64,000 nucleotides of DNA, taken from the NCBI GenBank assembly GCA_022570795.1, contig JAKUDP010000006.1, forward strand, positions 1,054,001 through 1,118,000. Reading direction: 5' to 3'. This document shows positions 42,699 through 53,900 of the stretch, in pieces. Numbering within the stretch: position 1 is the first letter of the stretch; every line of letters starts with the position of its first letter. The notes beneath the pieces were generated by a model, which was not told the DNA's origin, did not search any database, and was given only the letters and a program-made list of their open reading frames with translations. Source of the DNA: Sphaerulina vaccinii (lineage: Eukaryota > Ascomycota > Dothideomycetes > Mycosphaerellales > Mycosphaerellaceae). The translations under genes and the position numbers were made by a program.

Positions 42699-43803
42699 TT
42701 TGAATGTGGAATTGTATAGGTCTGATGAGAATGGTGCGAAGTACTGGGAGGAAGGTGTATGTATATAGTCGCGCTTCAGACTTCTGAGAAGATCGTCATC
42801 GCGCTAGTTCTTAGCGTGATTCGGCTATCTTTACTCTACACTTGACATCTTCTCTATTGTGACGGGACGCTGGCTTGTCTCATTCAAGATGCAAATGATT
42901 TGATGATACAGGCTTCAGTAAATCGTCCTCCCTGGCATGGTTGCTTCTTCGCCGAAAGAACTCCTCGACTCATCGTCATAGGCGGTAGTACCGAAGTTCC
43001 GGCGAAGTGTTCCATCGTCGCTTCACTGACATCATGTCGACTGATGGCAATATGGCAGCAGCGTTCTCCTACTCGAGTCTCCTTTCATAGATCACAGAGG
43101 CAGATCACAAACTATTTCTGAGTGTGATTGTGCGGACAGTTCCCACCCGACGCAAGATCCAGCAGGCTTGGCAAAGCTCGACAGGCTCAACACGGTATCC
43201 TGTAGGTATGAGTGGTCAGCGTCAGATCCAGGTCTGCAGTACGCGCACAGGATGATGAGATTGAAGATAGATCATTGATTTCACGTTGAATGCGTTGTCA
43301 TTGTCATTGACTTGTCCTCCTCATCCTCCGCCTCCTCCTCCCTCCTGTCTACTACTATACATATGCCCATCACCGAGGATCTAATCTCTCAGGTGCAATC
43401 GCATCAACACAATGCCCGCGAATCAGCACCTCCCAAGTCATCTGGACTCGTTCCTCCTTCGTGATTATGGTACAGTGCAGACAGCAAATATGTCTATTCC
43501 AAAAAGTTGTGAAAGCAGCAGCACAAATTGGTGCTGTGCGTTACAAAAACGACGCTTCGTTTTCTCGTGGGCACAACGTGCCATCAACGAGATCTTGACA
43601 CCCAACGCCTCCGCTAGGTGTATACAGGATGTAATAATCAAGAATGCAAGAAAAACATGGTCGCATGAAGCGAACAGGGTAGTAGTAAGCAGCAAGTATG
43701 TCCAGTTTGTTCGTCAGTGAGCACGAATTCGTCGTGTACTCTTCTTTCGAACGTAGTTCTGTTTCGCGAGAGTCGTCAAAGCACCCGTATTCCGCAGAGT
43801 CGC
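42699..43803. promoter_or_regulatory. FMP52 promoter side and 3' flank of RhoGEF
   Basis: About 1.1 kb without a gene. It contains a (TCC)n-rich pyrimidine tract at about 43315-43350. Small ORFs only. Confidence 0.4.
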
Positions 43804-46800
43804 CTAGTTCTCCGCAGAAAGGATGATAAAGTGTTGCTCCCAGATCCAGCCGAGCTCGTTGTTCGCATCATCCTGATTCTTCGCAAGCCACAGCTCGCCT
43901 TTCTGTGCCATCACATCGAAAACCTCACCTTGCACATACTGCAGATACGGATAGCCACCCTCCTTGCGCGTTCTGTCTATGCTAAACTCGAACAAGCTTG
44001 CACAGACAAACAAGATCGGCATATCAGCGGGCGCCGTTCGCGATGGCGTGACCTCCTGGGCAGGACTTGTAACATCCGGTGGCAGAGCAGAATTGAACAG
44101 ACCAGAGAATCTGTGTTGTTCAGCATCTGTAGGAGTGGGTTGGGCCGTATAGTATGTAGCATCAGATGCTGGACGATTTGATCGCGGTACATCATTGCTC
44201 TGGCGAGGGAAGTAGCCTGGAATAGATGGCGAGTCGGCAGTGGCGGGTCTCGTGGCGGAGAATGACGAGTTTGGCGTATTGACCACCGAGTTCGACCAAG
44301 GTCGATTAACAGAAGATGATCCAGGTGTATGAGCTGGTGGCTGACGGCTGTTGATGGCAGAATTCGATCGTGTCCGCGAGTCAACAGGAACCTGCATATC
44401 TGAGTTCGGTATGTAGATACCACTGTGGCGCCTGTTGTTTGGAATCGCCGAGGATGATTCGCTGCCCACGGAAAGAGTGCGCTTCGAGCTGTCGAGGGTT
44501 GATGGTCGCCTCTTGCCTGCTGTTGAAGATTCCGATGGATCAACCAGCGTTGTCTGCGGCGACAAGAAATTGGCTGCTTCGACTTTGAGAGTACCGTTGC
44601 AGACTGATAGCTGGTTGATCCTCTTCTCGATCTCGGCAAAGTCAGGCAGAAACGCAGGCTCGATTTGCTGCACACTGCTCGGAATGTCAGCAGCCTCCAG
44701 TAATGGCTTCAGCTTCCTCTCCCAAGTGCTCTGCCACTTCATCTGGATGTCGATGAAGCAATGGAGGCAGTTCTGGACCAACTGAGCTGTCAATTGGTAC
44801 AGCTTCGGCAGATCGATCTTGAGTTGCTCGTTAAGCGCAACGTAAATGTCGGAAGCCTCCACAGTCTTCTTATCAGGCTTCTGACCACGACGTTCATCCG
44901 ACTTGCATTTGGCGTAATCGACAATCCTCTTCTTGCGTTTGTTGATCGCATTCTGTGGTCCTTCATGCAGCTTTATACATTGGATCATGGGTGCGAGAAC
45001 TCGCTTCTGCACATCGGCTTTGTGCTCTCCAAATGCGATCAGAGTCAGGTCTCGTATGACTTGGCCATATTTGCGGAACTTGCTCTCGATCTCAGGCAAC
45101 GAGCTTGGAGACACATCAGTGAAAAGCTCGAGCGCATTCGCATAGTTGTTGATCAGCTCAATAGCTTTGTCGGTCCGATGCATGTAGTCTTGCACATCCC
45201 GCATACATATCTGCAGTCTTATGAAGTGGCCTCCAAACTTGTGCGCGAGATCGTCAAATGCTGGGTCTTGGAACGCCTCGGCAATGCCCACACGCTCCTT
45301 GAGCTTCTCAGTTCGTCGTCCGAATGCTTTGGCCAAGCCACTGCGCAGATCCACTTCCTTTCTCTTTCCAGGATTGATAATCTGGTCAACCAGATCAGCT
45401 CGTTTCTTTGCATCATTGATCCGTGTCAACATGGCGATTGAGTCTTTAGCGGCGGCTTTCAGGTCCAAGTGATCAGGGTGGCCGGCTGGCGTGACCTCCA
45501 GGAGCTGTTGCAAGAGCATTGGATATTTGGCCACACGTTGCGTGGGCTTGACGAGCAACGAGTCCAGATCCCAGGCAGATGTTATGTCGCTAGCGTTAGC
45601 ATGGCACTCGTCTAGCCAGCATTTGACAGTCGTCGTGGTCTGGATGGCTGATAGCCGCTGGTTCGCAGCATCGTGGTTCTTGAGATATGATCCGTAAACT
45701 TCCTCCATTCTCGAAATGTTCATCAAGAAAGCACGTCCAACAGTCGTAGTCTGGTCCTTCTCGTTGTCAACAGGCTCGGCAAAAGTGTTCGTTGTGCCAT
45801 CACTCTGTGTGGTCGAAAAGCTGCCTCGCTTGTTCATCCATCGATGTTGTTTCGGAGGAGTGTACACTTGCGACACGGCCTTGCGCATCTCATCGTAGAA
45901 ATGTAGAGCGAATCTCTCAACCTCATCGCAGTTGCCGAAAAGCACCTTCTTGTCCTCTGGAAGCACAAGCTCCGGCGTACAGGTAGCTTTGTAGATGTCC
46001 TCGATGATCTTCAAATCCTGGTGGTAGGAATTCTCAGTGTCTAGCAACTCCTTAATGATGTGTCTACGCCTAAGCAAACGCTTCTGTTCAGGTCCTGGCG
46101 ATGTGTTCTTTGGCAGCCCTGCAGTGCTGTCATTGCCTGCATCCATAGAGCCAATCCTTGCTGACTCCGGGAAAGATGTCATTGATTGAGATCCTGGGAG
46201 CCCTGCAGGATACCGCTGACTGTCCAGCGAAGGCCTCGACGAAGGAGGTCTGGAGCTAGACTGACCCCAGGCGCTCTTACGGAACCGAGGCGATAGCTCG
46301 CTGGAGCCTCTTTCGGACAGGGATTTGGTCGTGGCCGTAACCACATCCGGTAGAGCAGAGGGCTTCAGCGCAGTGGTTGGAGGCACAGGAGGAGGCGAAT
46401 GTGCAGGAAGTGGCGGTGCGGATGCAGATTCTGGAGAGGTGACTTGATGCCCTGGCGATGCGATGTTTGCACGATCGCCAGCGGCATGAATGTCGTGCAG
46501 ATCTAGACTGCCTCCACCAATCGATATCGTGGACAGCCTAAGCCCAGCGTCAGAAGCGCTCGGAGTGAAAGCTCCGCTGCTTGGGCCAATGCTTGATCGC
46601 GGAGTATAGCCATAGTCCTTGGGCGGAGGTGGTGGCTTGTCCTCATCCTCCTCGGGCGCAAATGGATCTTCACCTCGTTGTTGTCGCTCCCATGCCTCAT
46701 CTGCTTTGCGAATCTTGGCCGCGAAATCATCATCCTCTTGGTTCTGCGCCTCGTTACCATAAACAATGACAGTGCCAGGGACAAATCCATCGCCCATAGG

Positions 46801-49590
46801 TGGTGTGTCTGGAGTGATGAGAGGCATCTCATATGTCGAGGGTTGCAGCATCTGCTTCTCCGGAGTGTGATGCTGCTCTGGCGACTGGCTATCCATGATG
46901 CTGTCCAGCAAGCTTTGGATCATGATTCCGTTCGATCCACCATTGGCCGAGATGCGATGCAGATCCACCATACGATGTTGCATTTCCTCCAGCATGTCTG
47001 GTGTCAGCGACCCAGTCGTCTGATAGTACTGCAGAACGCGAGCGATTGTCCCATCTGTGCCTATTGTATCCTGCTCTCCAGCTACAGCCGCCGTATCAGG
47101 ATGTAGCACCTTTTGTCGAAGCGTATCGTCTCGCGATGGGTATGCACGTCGTGGTGTTGTCACCTGCTCGTCGTTCGGATATGCAAAGGACTCTTCGGTA
47201 GGCGATTGCATAAAGCCATTCGAAGCAAAGGCTCGCTCGTTGTAAGCATGGGCGCGCAAGACATCATCTTCCGTGTGGGAATCGCGTGGGTCGAAGTTGT
47301 TTCCCAGATCTTTTTGCCAGGGTTCCGGATGGTGGCTGATATTTGGTTCTTCGTCGAGCATAATACGTATTGAGCCTTGATCGGCACCTAGACCGTTGCC
47401 AAGTCCCCACTTGTCGCCAACCTCACTGGTGCTGTCTCGTGCGGACGGACTGTCGTCTGCAAATTCAGTACCCGTGCCACTAGCATCAGATTCACTGCGC
47501 TCACGCATGCGCATGACATTATCGAGCACACTCGGACTCTGCACAGCATCTGAACGTGCATCCTGAATAACATCAACGGTATTCGTTGGCGGTGCAGATC
47601 TGCTAAGCGGTTGGTAAGTCGCGGGTGCAAGCAAGATCGGATCTGCCTCTGATCGTGTTTGTGGTTGTACTGAGTCTGGTTCCGTAGCGAGCCGCCCAAG
47701 AACCGGACTTTCGTCCTCGAACATCGTCTTTTCTGTTTGTGCAGTAAGAAGTTCTGTGTCCGGTGGTGCTAGCAGTCCAGCAGTCTCTACGCTCAAGCCG
47801 CGCGTGTGTCCATTTGTGGCAGCATTTGCAATGCTTTGTCCAGATGGTCGCCGTCGCTCTGCACCAGAAGAAGCTTGAGTAGCACTTCCGTACGATGAAA
47901 GCCGCGAAGGATCTCGAGAAGCACTTCGTGTCTTACTCCTAGACTGACTACGAGAAGCGCTCCGCAGGCTTTCATACGAGTCGTTCGACTTCAGACTCGC
48001 CGTGATCGCCTTTTGTATCCTTGCCCTCCGTTCTGCAAAGTCTACTTTGTCCAGCTCTGGTATCTTTCTCCTCGACCGCGCTTGTTGAGGGTCGTATGGT
48101 TTCCCTAGCCATTGTTCGCTAGGTCGCCTCGTATCTCTTGCAGACGCATTGGGATTCGCGAATCTTTCTGCCGCTCGAGCGCGACTTGCGGCTGTAGTTG
48201 CTGCGCTCACTGGCTGTCTAGGCCGTGATGACCGGAGTGGTGGAGACGTTGGGAGAGGTGCGACGATCTTAGCGGCCAGAGTCTGTCTCGAAGCAGATGT
48301 GGGCATAGGCGGCGGAGTGTAACGACTTCGAGGGTTGTTCTCCTTGCCCTTAGCAGTGCTAGGCCGTGAGGGCGATTTGGAGAGTTTCCGCCGGTGGTTC
48401 GACATGGCAGATGCGGATCGTGAGTATGGCGGATTGCTAATGGAAGAGTTCGAATCGGCAGACTGCCAGCTGCTGACGGGTATTCGGGAGGTGGTGACTG
48501 GTGGTGGTCGTGATCTACTCCTCGTGCCAGAGTCGGGCGGTGTTGGATATAGCGTAGGGATGGTTTGAGCTGCCAGATCCGGCATGCTGGGAACAGCTTG
48601 TGGTCGCAAAGTATCCATATGACTCCGGCTTCGCTTATGGCTGAGTCTTGGTATCGATGGTGGAGCTAGCGATTGCATAGAAATGTCCTGATGTGACTGA
48701 GACCGCCCATGGCCCAATGCCAGACTGCCTTCGCTGCCTCGTCGCGGTGCTTTCTCGAATGTTGGCAGTGGTCCGTAGTTCCCTACCGGCAGCTCAAAGT
48801 TGCCATTCCACTTCCCATCTGCTGTGATCTCACCAAAGAGAGGACGTGTCTGTTTGCTAGGTGACTTCGCTCGGTGCCTAGGGCTGAAGGCGGAGTGTGG
48901 TTGACTGCGTGTCGTTCGTGTTGTTGAGACAGATGAGAAGGAGCTGTTTGCCTCGAAGGACGTCGCCGGAGACTGGCCCGGTGGCTTGTGAGCATGGCCA
49001 GCAGGTCGCTTCTTCTGCAATTTCACGCGGTCCTTGCCCTCTCCGCTTGAAGCACTGACTGGAGATCGAGGCGTCGTCTTTCCGGGTACAGAGGGTCGTC
49101 GGAATCGGTCACGGTCGTTGGTGTTCAGCGTCAGCGCGGGTGGTTCGTGGCTCGGCGCCGCGCTCCGGTCAAATCTGCTCGCCATATCTCTCACAGTGCC
49201 CGCGGGACGTGAGGGCAGCAGGACCGGGTTGGAGCGCACGCTGTTCAATGTGGTGTTGTTGGAGTGAGTACCAGCTGGGCCTGAGGCAGACCGTAGCTGA
49301 GACCGACTGTGCGGGCGAGGCAAGGACCGTGACGATGCGCTGGCATTCGCGTCAAACGCATGCTGGTTGGGTTGTTGTAGGTTCAGCAGGTTGGGCAGAG
49401 TAGAATTAACTGAATTCATCTGCGGATCCGTCGCCGCGCCTGCCGTAGAACCCTCGTCGAGAGACTCCGACCGAGCCCCATTGTATGTTGCCGGGATGTG
49501 GTCGTGGTGATACAGGTCGTGATCAGCTGTAGTAGGATTGCTGGCAGCAGCGACAGCAGCAGGCTCCGCAGCGCTGGCGTCGGCGTCCAT
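43804..49590 (-). CDS. Large RhoGEF with DH, BAR and SH3 domains (Tuba/Gef1-like)
   Basis: A single-exon gene of 1928 residues. Residues 1-1150 are low complexity (Ser/Pro/Arg-rich) with short basic motifs. DH domain from about 1168 (RRHIIKELLDTENSYHQDLK; LLVKPTQRVAKYPMLLQQLL, the classical CR3 block) to about 1400; then a helical BAR-like region (about 1420-1650: FGGHFIRLQICMRDVQDYMH, KDLKELTE-style amphipathic helices, PKLYQLTAQLVQNCLHCFID); Ser-rich linker; C-terminal SH3 (about 1858-1925: FVCASLFEFSIDRTRKEGGY, ELGWIWEQHFI). DH plus BAR without a PH domain is the plan of Cdc42 exchange factors of the dynamin-binding protein (Tuba) and fission yeast Gef1 type, acting at membranes during polarity and septation. 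The specific Rho substrate is inferred, not shown. Confidence 0.92.
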   Translation of the reverse strand: MDADASAAEPAAVAAASNPTTADHDLYHHDHIPATYNGARSESLDEGSTAGAATDPQMNSVNSTLPNLLNLQQPNQHAFDANASASSRSLPRPHSRSQLRSASGPAGTHSNNTTLNSVRSNPVLLPSRPAGTVRDMASRFDRSAAPSHEPPALTLNTNDRDRFRRPSVPGKTTPRSPVSASSGEGKDRVKLQKKRPAGHAHKPPGQSPATSFEANSSFSSVSTTRTTRSQPHSAFSPRHRAKSPSKQTRPLFGEITADGKWNGNFELPVGNYGPLPTFEKAPRRGSEGSLALGHGRSQSHQDISMQSLAPPSIPRLSHKRSRSHMDTLRPQAVPSMPDLAAQTIPTLYPTPPDSGTRSRSRPPPVTTSRIPVSSWQSADSNSSISNPPYSRSASAMSNHRRKLSKSPSRPSTAKGKENNPRSRYTPPPMPTSASRQTLAAKIVAPLPTSPPLRSSRPRQPVSAATTAASRARAAERFANPNASARDTRRPSEQWLGKPYDPQQARSRRKIPELDKVDFAERRARIQKAITASLKSNDSYESLRSASRSQSRSKTRSASRDPSRLSSYGSATQASSGAERRRPSGQSIANAATNGHTRGLSVETAGLLAPPDTELLTAQTEKTMFEDESPVLGRLATEPDSVQPQTRSEADPILLAPATYQPLSRSAPPTNTVDVIQDARSDAVQSPSVLDNVMRMRERSESDASGTGTEFADDSPSARDSTSEVGDKWGLGNGLGADQGSIRIMLDEEPNISHHPEPWQKDLGNNFDPRDSHTEDDVLRAHAYNERAFASNGFMQSPTEESFAYPNDEQVTTPRRAYPSRDDTLRQKVLHPDTAAVAGEQDTIGTDGTIARVLQYYQTTGSLTPDMLEEMQHRMVDLHRISANGGSNGIMIQSLLDSIMDSQSPEQHHTPEKQMLQPSTYEMPLITPDTPPMGDGFVPGTVIVYGNEAQNQEDDDFAAKIRKADEAWERQQRGEDPFAPEEDEDKPPPPPKDYGYTPRSSIGPSSGAFTPSASDAGLRLSTISIGGGSLDLHDIHAAGDRANIASPGHQVTSPESASAPPLPAHSPPPVPPTTALKPSALPDVVTATTKSLSERGSSELSPRFRKSAWGQSSSRPPSSRPSLDSQRYPAGLPGSQSMTSFPESARIGSMDAGNDSTAGLPKNTSPGPEQKRLLRRRHIIKELLDTENSYHQDLKIIEDIYKATCTPELVLPEDKKVLFGNCDEVERFALHFYDEMRKAVSQVYTPPKQHRWMNKRGSFSTTQSDGTTNTFAEPVDNEKDQTTTVGRAFLMNISRMEEVYGSYLKNHDAANQRLSAIQTTTTVKCWLDECHANASDITSAWDLDSLLVKPTQRVAKYPMLLQQLLEVTPAGHPDHLDLKAAAKDSIAMLTRINDAKKRADLVDQIINPGKRKEVDLRSGLAKAFGRRTEKLKERVGIAEAFQDPAFDDLAHKFGGHFIRLQICMRDVQDYMHRTDKAIELINNYANALELFTDVSPSSLPEIESKFRKYGQVIRDLTLIAFGEHKADVQKRVLAPMIQCIKLHEGPQNAINKRKKRIVDYAKCKSDERRGQKPDKKTVEASDIYVALNEQLKIDLPKLYQLTAQLVQNCLHCFIDIQMKWQSTWERKLKPLLEAADIPSSVQQIEPAFLPDFAEIEKRINQLSVCNGTLKVEAANFLSPQTTLVDPSESSTAGKRRPSTLDSSKRTLSVGSESSSAIPNNRRHSGIYIPNSDMQVPVDSRTRSNSAINSRQPPAHTPGSSSVNRPWSNSVVNTPNSSFSATRPATADSPSIPGYFPRQSNDVPRSNRPASDATYYTAQPTPTDAEQHRFSGLFNSALPPDVTSPAQEVTPSRTAPADMPILFVCASLFEFSIDRTRKEGGYPYLQYVQGEVFDVMAQKGELWLAKNQDDANNELGWIWEQHFIILSAEN

Positions 49591-50903
49591 GCTGCTGGCA
49601 CATCAACCGCGTTTCTTCCTACCGTCCGCTACTGCACCCAAGGCGGCGGGGAGGCCAGAACCGATGCGAGGAGGAACAGACGCGCGATTCATCCAGCTCC
49701 ATTCATGACATGCTTCGCGGTGGCGCTCGGTGAGCTGGGCACAAGTTGGTCGGTTGTCCGTGCAGCAGTGCAGAACAGGGAATAGAGATGGATCCGCTGC
49801 TGGGGTGGGAAAAGGACGTGTGGAGGATGTTCAAGTCCGGCGTTCTGTTTTTGAGATTGGTATCGCGATGTATCGGCGGCGATATGGGCAGGCGCGTTTC
49901 TCTCTACTGTGGATAAGGCAGGTGGGTGTTTGAGTCAGTTGTGGCAGCTGGAAGAAAGGTTGTCTTCTTCGCGTTTCAACACGAGCAACATTTGACGGCT
50001 GTCTGCTTCTCTGCCAAGTCCAAGCTCTTCGTCTCTCGTCCGAGCGGCCACTCAAAAGCAGTTCGACACATGACAGGCAAACCCCCTGCTAGGAACAAGT
50101 TCATCGTCTCCTCCTAGCGACGGCAGCACTTCGCAGTGGACAGGAACAGAAAACTTCAGAATGGTCGAGAACATTGCTCCCTATCGAATTCCGCCAGCAC
50201 ATCTTTTCACCGAACTTCTCCTGCGCTGCCGTTTCTGACAAGTACCCTCCTACCATTACCACGAAAAACAGATAGGCAGACCTGAACAAGCTCGCCTACC
50301 ATGTTGCATCGCCGAACCAGAAATCTCAAGAAGACTCCCTCATCTCCTCAGTGTTGCCGAGATGTGAGATTGGTAGCCATTCGCACACCTTGCATGTGCC
50401 TTGCAGTAGTATGTACCACCGCACCACGCCTCAGAACCGGGATAGCGTGTAACATCTGGCAACAACATCGCCAGAGCCGAACCATAATCTCACTGCGATC
50501 GTGAAACTATTGGCTGCCTCATAGATGATGCAACAATAACAATGATGCACTCTTCGAGGTGTCAACATGTCATCAACGTGGCGAGGCAAGGCATTGCTAT
50601 ACCGATCCTAGTCCGGCTGCTATTTGTTTACATGCAGTTGAGGACTCCTTACGACGAGCTCAATGATCGCAGTGTTTGTTTACATGCACCTGCACACTCC
50701 TTACCTTGGTCTACGACATACGCGAGCAGAAAAAGGACAGCCTGCAAGAAAGATCAAGAGAACGAGTAGATCTCACGCATTCAGCATCTATGTCCTCAGA
50801 AGTACAGTCATATGACTATGTGATCATCGAGACACCATACTTTTCAACGCCAGCCCATGCAAATCATCAACCATGTCTCATCAATCTATGGGTATGTTCA
50901 GTT
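49591..50903. other. Intergenic, RhoGEF promoter and 3' flank of ABC transporter
   Basis: No recognisable gene. ORFs stay under about 145 residues, and those near 50.7-51.1 kb are antisense to the transporter end. Confidence 0.4.
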
Positions 50904-53900
50904 CTACTCCCTCTTCGTCATAACAGCACTCTGCGTCCTTTCCAACTCAGGACTCTCAGCACTGAACCTCGCCTCCTCACTTTCGAAGAAGTCCTCCCTC
51001 CTGATGCCCGACCGATCACACATACTTCTAAAGATCCCGCCCTGATCATACAATGTGATAGGACGATCCAACTCAGCTACATTGCCCTGGTCCATTACTA
51101 AGATTCTATCGTATCCGATGATAGTCTTGAGTCGATGCGCAATACACAAAAGTGTCTTGCCTTTGAATCCTCTTACGATCGTTCGTTGAATCTTCTGGTC
51201 TGTTTCGAAGTCCACAGAAGAAGTGGCCTCATCACAGACAATGATCTGCGACCCTCGAACAAGCGCTCTCGCCAAAGCCAGGAGCTGTCTTTGCCCCAGA
51301 GAGAAGTTCAACCCTTCATCCTCAACAGGTGTATCGAGATGAATTCTTCCAGCTTCATCTTCCATGGTCTGTTCTGCTCCCACAAGATCTGCTTGTCGCA
51401 GTGCGTTCCACAGTTCGAGATCGGTATGTTCATTGAAAGGGTCAAGATTACTTCTTATCGTACCTCTGAACAGTGTAGGATCTTGCGGGATGATGGCCAG
51501 TCGAGATCGTAGGTCGTGGAGACCAATCTTTGCAATGTTGACTCCGTCGATAGAAATACTTCCACCTGAAAGTTCGACCAGGCGGAAGAGGGTCGACATG
51601 ATTGTCGATTTGCCCGCACCGGTACGTCCTACGACTCCGATACGTTCGCCAGCGCGGACGTGCATTGTAAGGCCTTTCAGGACGAGAGGCAAGCCAGCGC
51701 GATAACGCATTTGTACGTTGTCGAAGTCGATAGCTCCCTTCTCTGGCCAGGATGCTGGGACGTCTCCGAGGCGGAGAGGCGCTTCTTCTTCAAGTTGAGT
51801 ACCGTAGTAGTGAATACGCTCCGTGCTGTTCATGTTGTTTTCCACTTCTGCCAATTGGCGGACTGTGAACTGGATCATCTGGACGATAGACAGGATGTAC
51901 GAGAGCACGAGACCGCCAGTGGATGGGTTGATGGAGAAACGGGATGTGACGACCAAGATACCGACAGTGAAGACTAGCAGGTTGCCGACAGCGTCTAGTC
52001 GAGTAGATAGCCATCTCTGGTTCGCGAAGGTGAGGAAGTATGCGCCGTCCATGGAATCGATAGACTCGTCGACGTGGTTTGCGAATTGTTGTTGTACGCC
52101 GTATGCTCGAATCGTGGAAATGCCGTTGACAGCTTCACTAAAGCGGGCGAAGAGCACACTACGAAGAACAGCTTCGTGTCGCTTCAGCTCTCGTGCCGAT
52201 GACCGATAATAGCTCGCAGAGAAGAGGAAGATGATCGTCAACGGTACCAGAGCAATGGCGAAGTAGTAATAGTAAGCGATAATCAGGATGAAGACTGACA
52301 AGATCATGCACATTGTTAGAGCGAACATGCGGATCGCGTCAGTGAGTGTGTTGTCCATGGTATCAACATCCTTGGAGAAGCGATTAGTGATTCGTCCGAG
52401 AGGTGTCGTGTCGAAGAACGACATTGGTGCCCGTAGAACTCTTGTTACAGCTCGGTTGAGCATGACTTTACTCGATCTCGTGCCATAAATGGTGAGCATC
52501 ACAGAGAAGGCAAACATGAGAGCCGCTTGGGCCACACCGAGAGCAGCGTAGACACCAATATAGACGCCGAGTTGCAAGCCAAATTTGCCGGAAGTCCAGT
52601 ATGAGAGCCAGAGAGAAGTCATGATGTTGGCTCCTTGGGAGATGATCAAAAGGGCAAGGATGAAAGGCGCCACCCACATGCCACCAGAAGCTCTGATGTA
52701 TGCAGCATAGATGTCCCAGCCTACACTGTCAACAGCGCGCTCTTCCTGCTGCATGAGTGCAGCGGCTGGCTTCTTGCCTTTCTTCTTCTTGGCATCTTTC
52801 TTCTCCTCTTCGACCTCATCTTCATCATCAACTTGTTCCTTCTTCTCTTCCTGAGCAGTCGTTTCCATAAGCTTCTGGAATTCTGCGTCATTCTTCATCA
52901 AGTCTGGGAAGGTTGCGATCTTGTAGATATGGCCCTCCTTCATCCAGACAATTCGGTCCACACGATGTAAGACGTGAAGTTGATGGGTCGCAAGCACACG
53001 CGCTTTGCCTCTCAGCAGACCACATATGGCATTGTCCATGATGTGTTTGCCGACATGTGCATCGACAGCAGATAGAGGATCGTCCATAAGTACGATATCA
53101 GCATCGAAATAGATGGCACGAGCAATGTTCAGTCGCTGTTTTTGACCTCCAGAAACTGTGATTCCTCGCTCTCCAATCTCTGTCTGATCGCCAGCAGGGA
53201 GCATCTCGAGATCAGGTCTGAGAGCACATGCATCAATCACTTCGTTATACCACTTTCGGTTGTAGTCTTTGCCGAAGATGATATTCTCCTTGACAGTTGC
53301 GTTCTGAATCCAGGCGTATTGTGGACAGAATGCTCTGTTTGCGCCGAAAGTGACAGCGCCTTCAGTCTTTCGCATGTCGCCAGCAAGAGCTGCAAGGAGC
53401 GAACTCTTGCCAGAACCAACAGAACCGATCACGGCGATCAATTCATCACGTCCGACTGTCAAGTCGACCTCATTGATTGAGAAAGGAGGCTTCTCCTCTT
53501 CCATCACACTGTCGGCCGGACTGACGGGGCTTATTGGGCTGCCCTCCTTCTCGAGCTCTCTCGCTACACGCTTGTCTTCCTTGGCTTTGGATTTCGCGTC
53601 CTTCTCCTCCTGTGCGATTTGCTTCCTACCCTTGGGGTTCGCACCAGGCTTTTCCTTGTCATCTTGATTCGTGTTGCGTTCCCAAGTGAAGTTACCGCCT
53701 TTGATCTCGATTGCATGCTTCGCGCTATCTTTCCACTCGGCGTCGTCGTTAACCTCCTCGGCGGCCAGGAACTCGGCAATGCGAGCTAGAGAAGCGTTTG
53801 CGTCAACCACTTGCCCAAGTACCATGGGAAGCAAGTTGAGCGGAATCCGGAGAGCGTTGAAAAGAGCTAGTGAAGAGAATACTGGTGCCGGATTGAGGTT

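Noticed and set aside
44435..45441. Plus-strand ORFs of 116 and 226 codons
   Set aside because: Exact shadows of the RhoGEF coding frame on the other strand.
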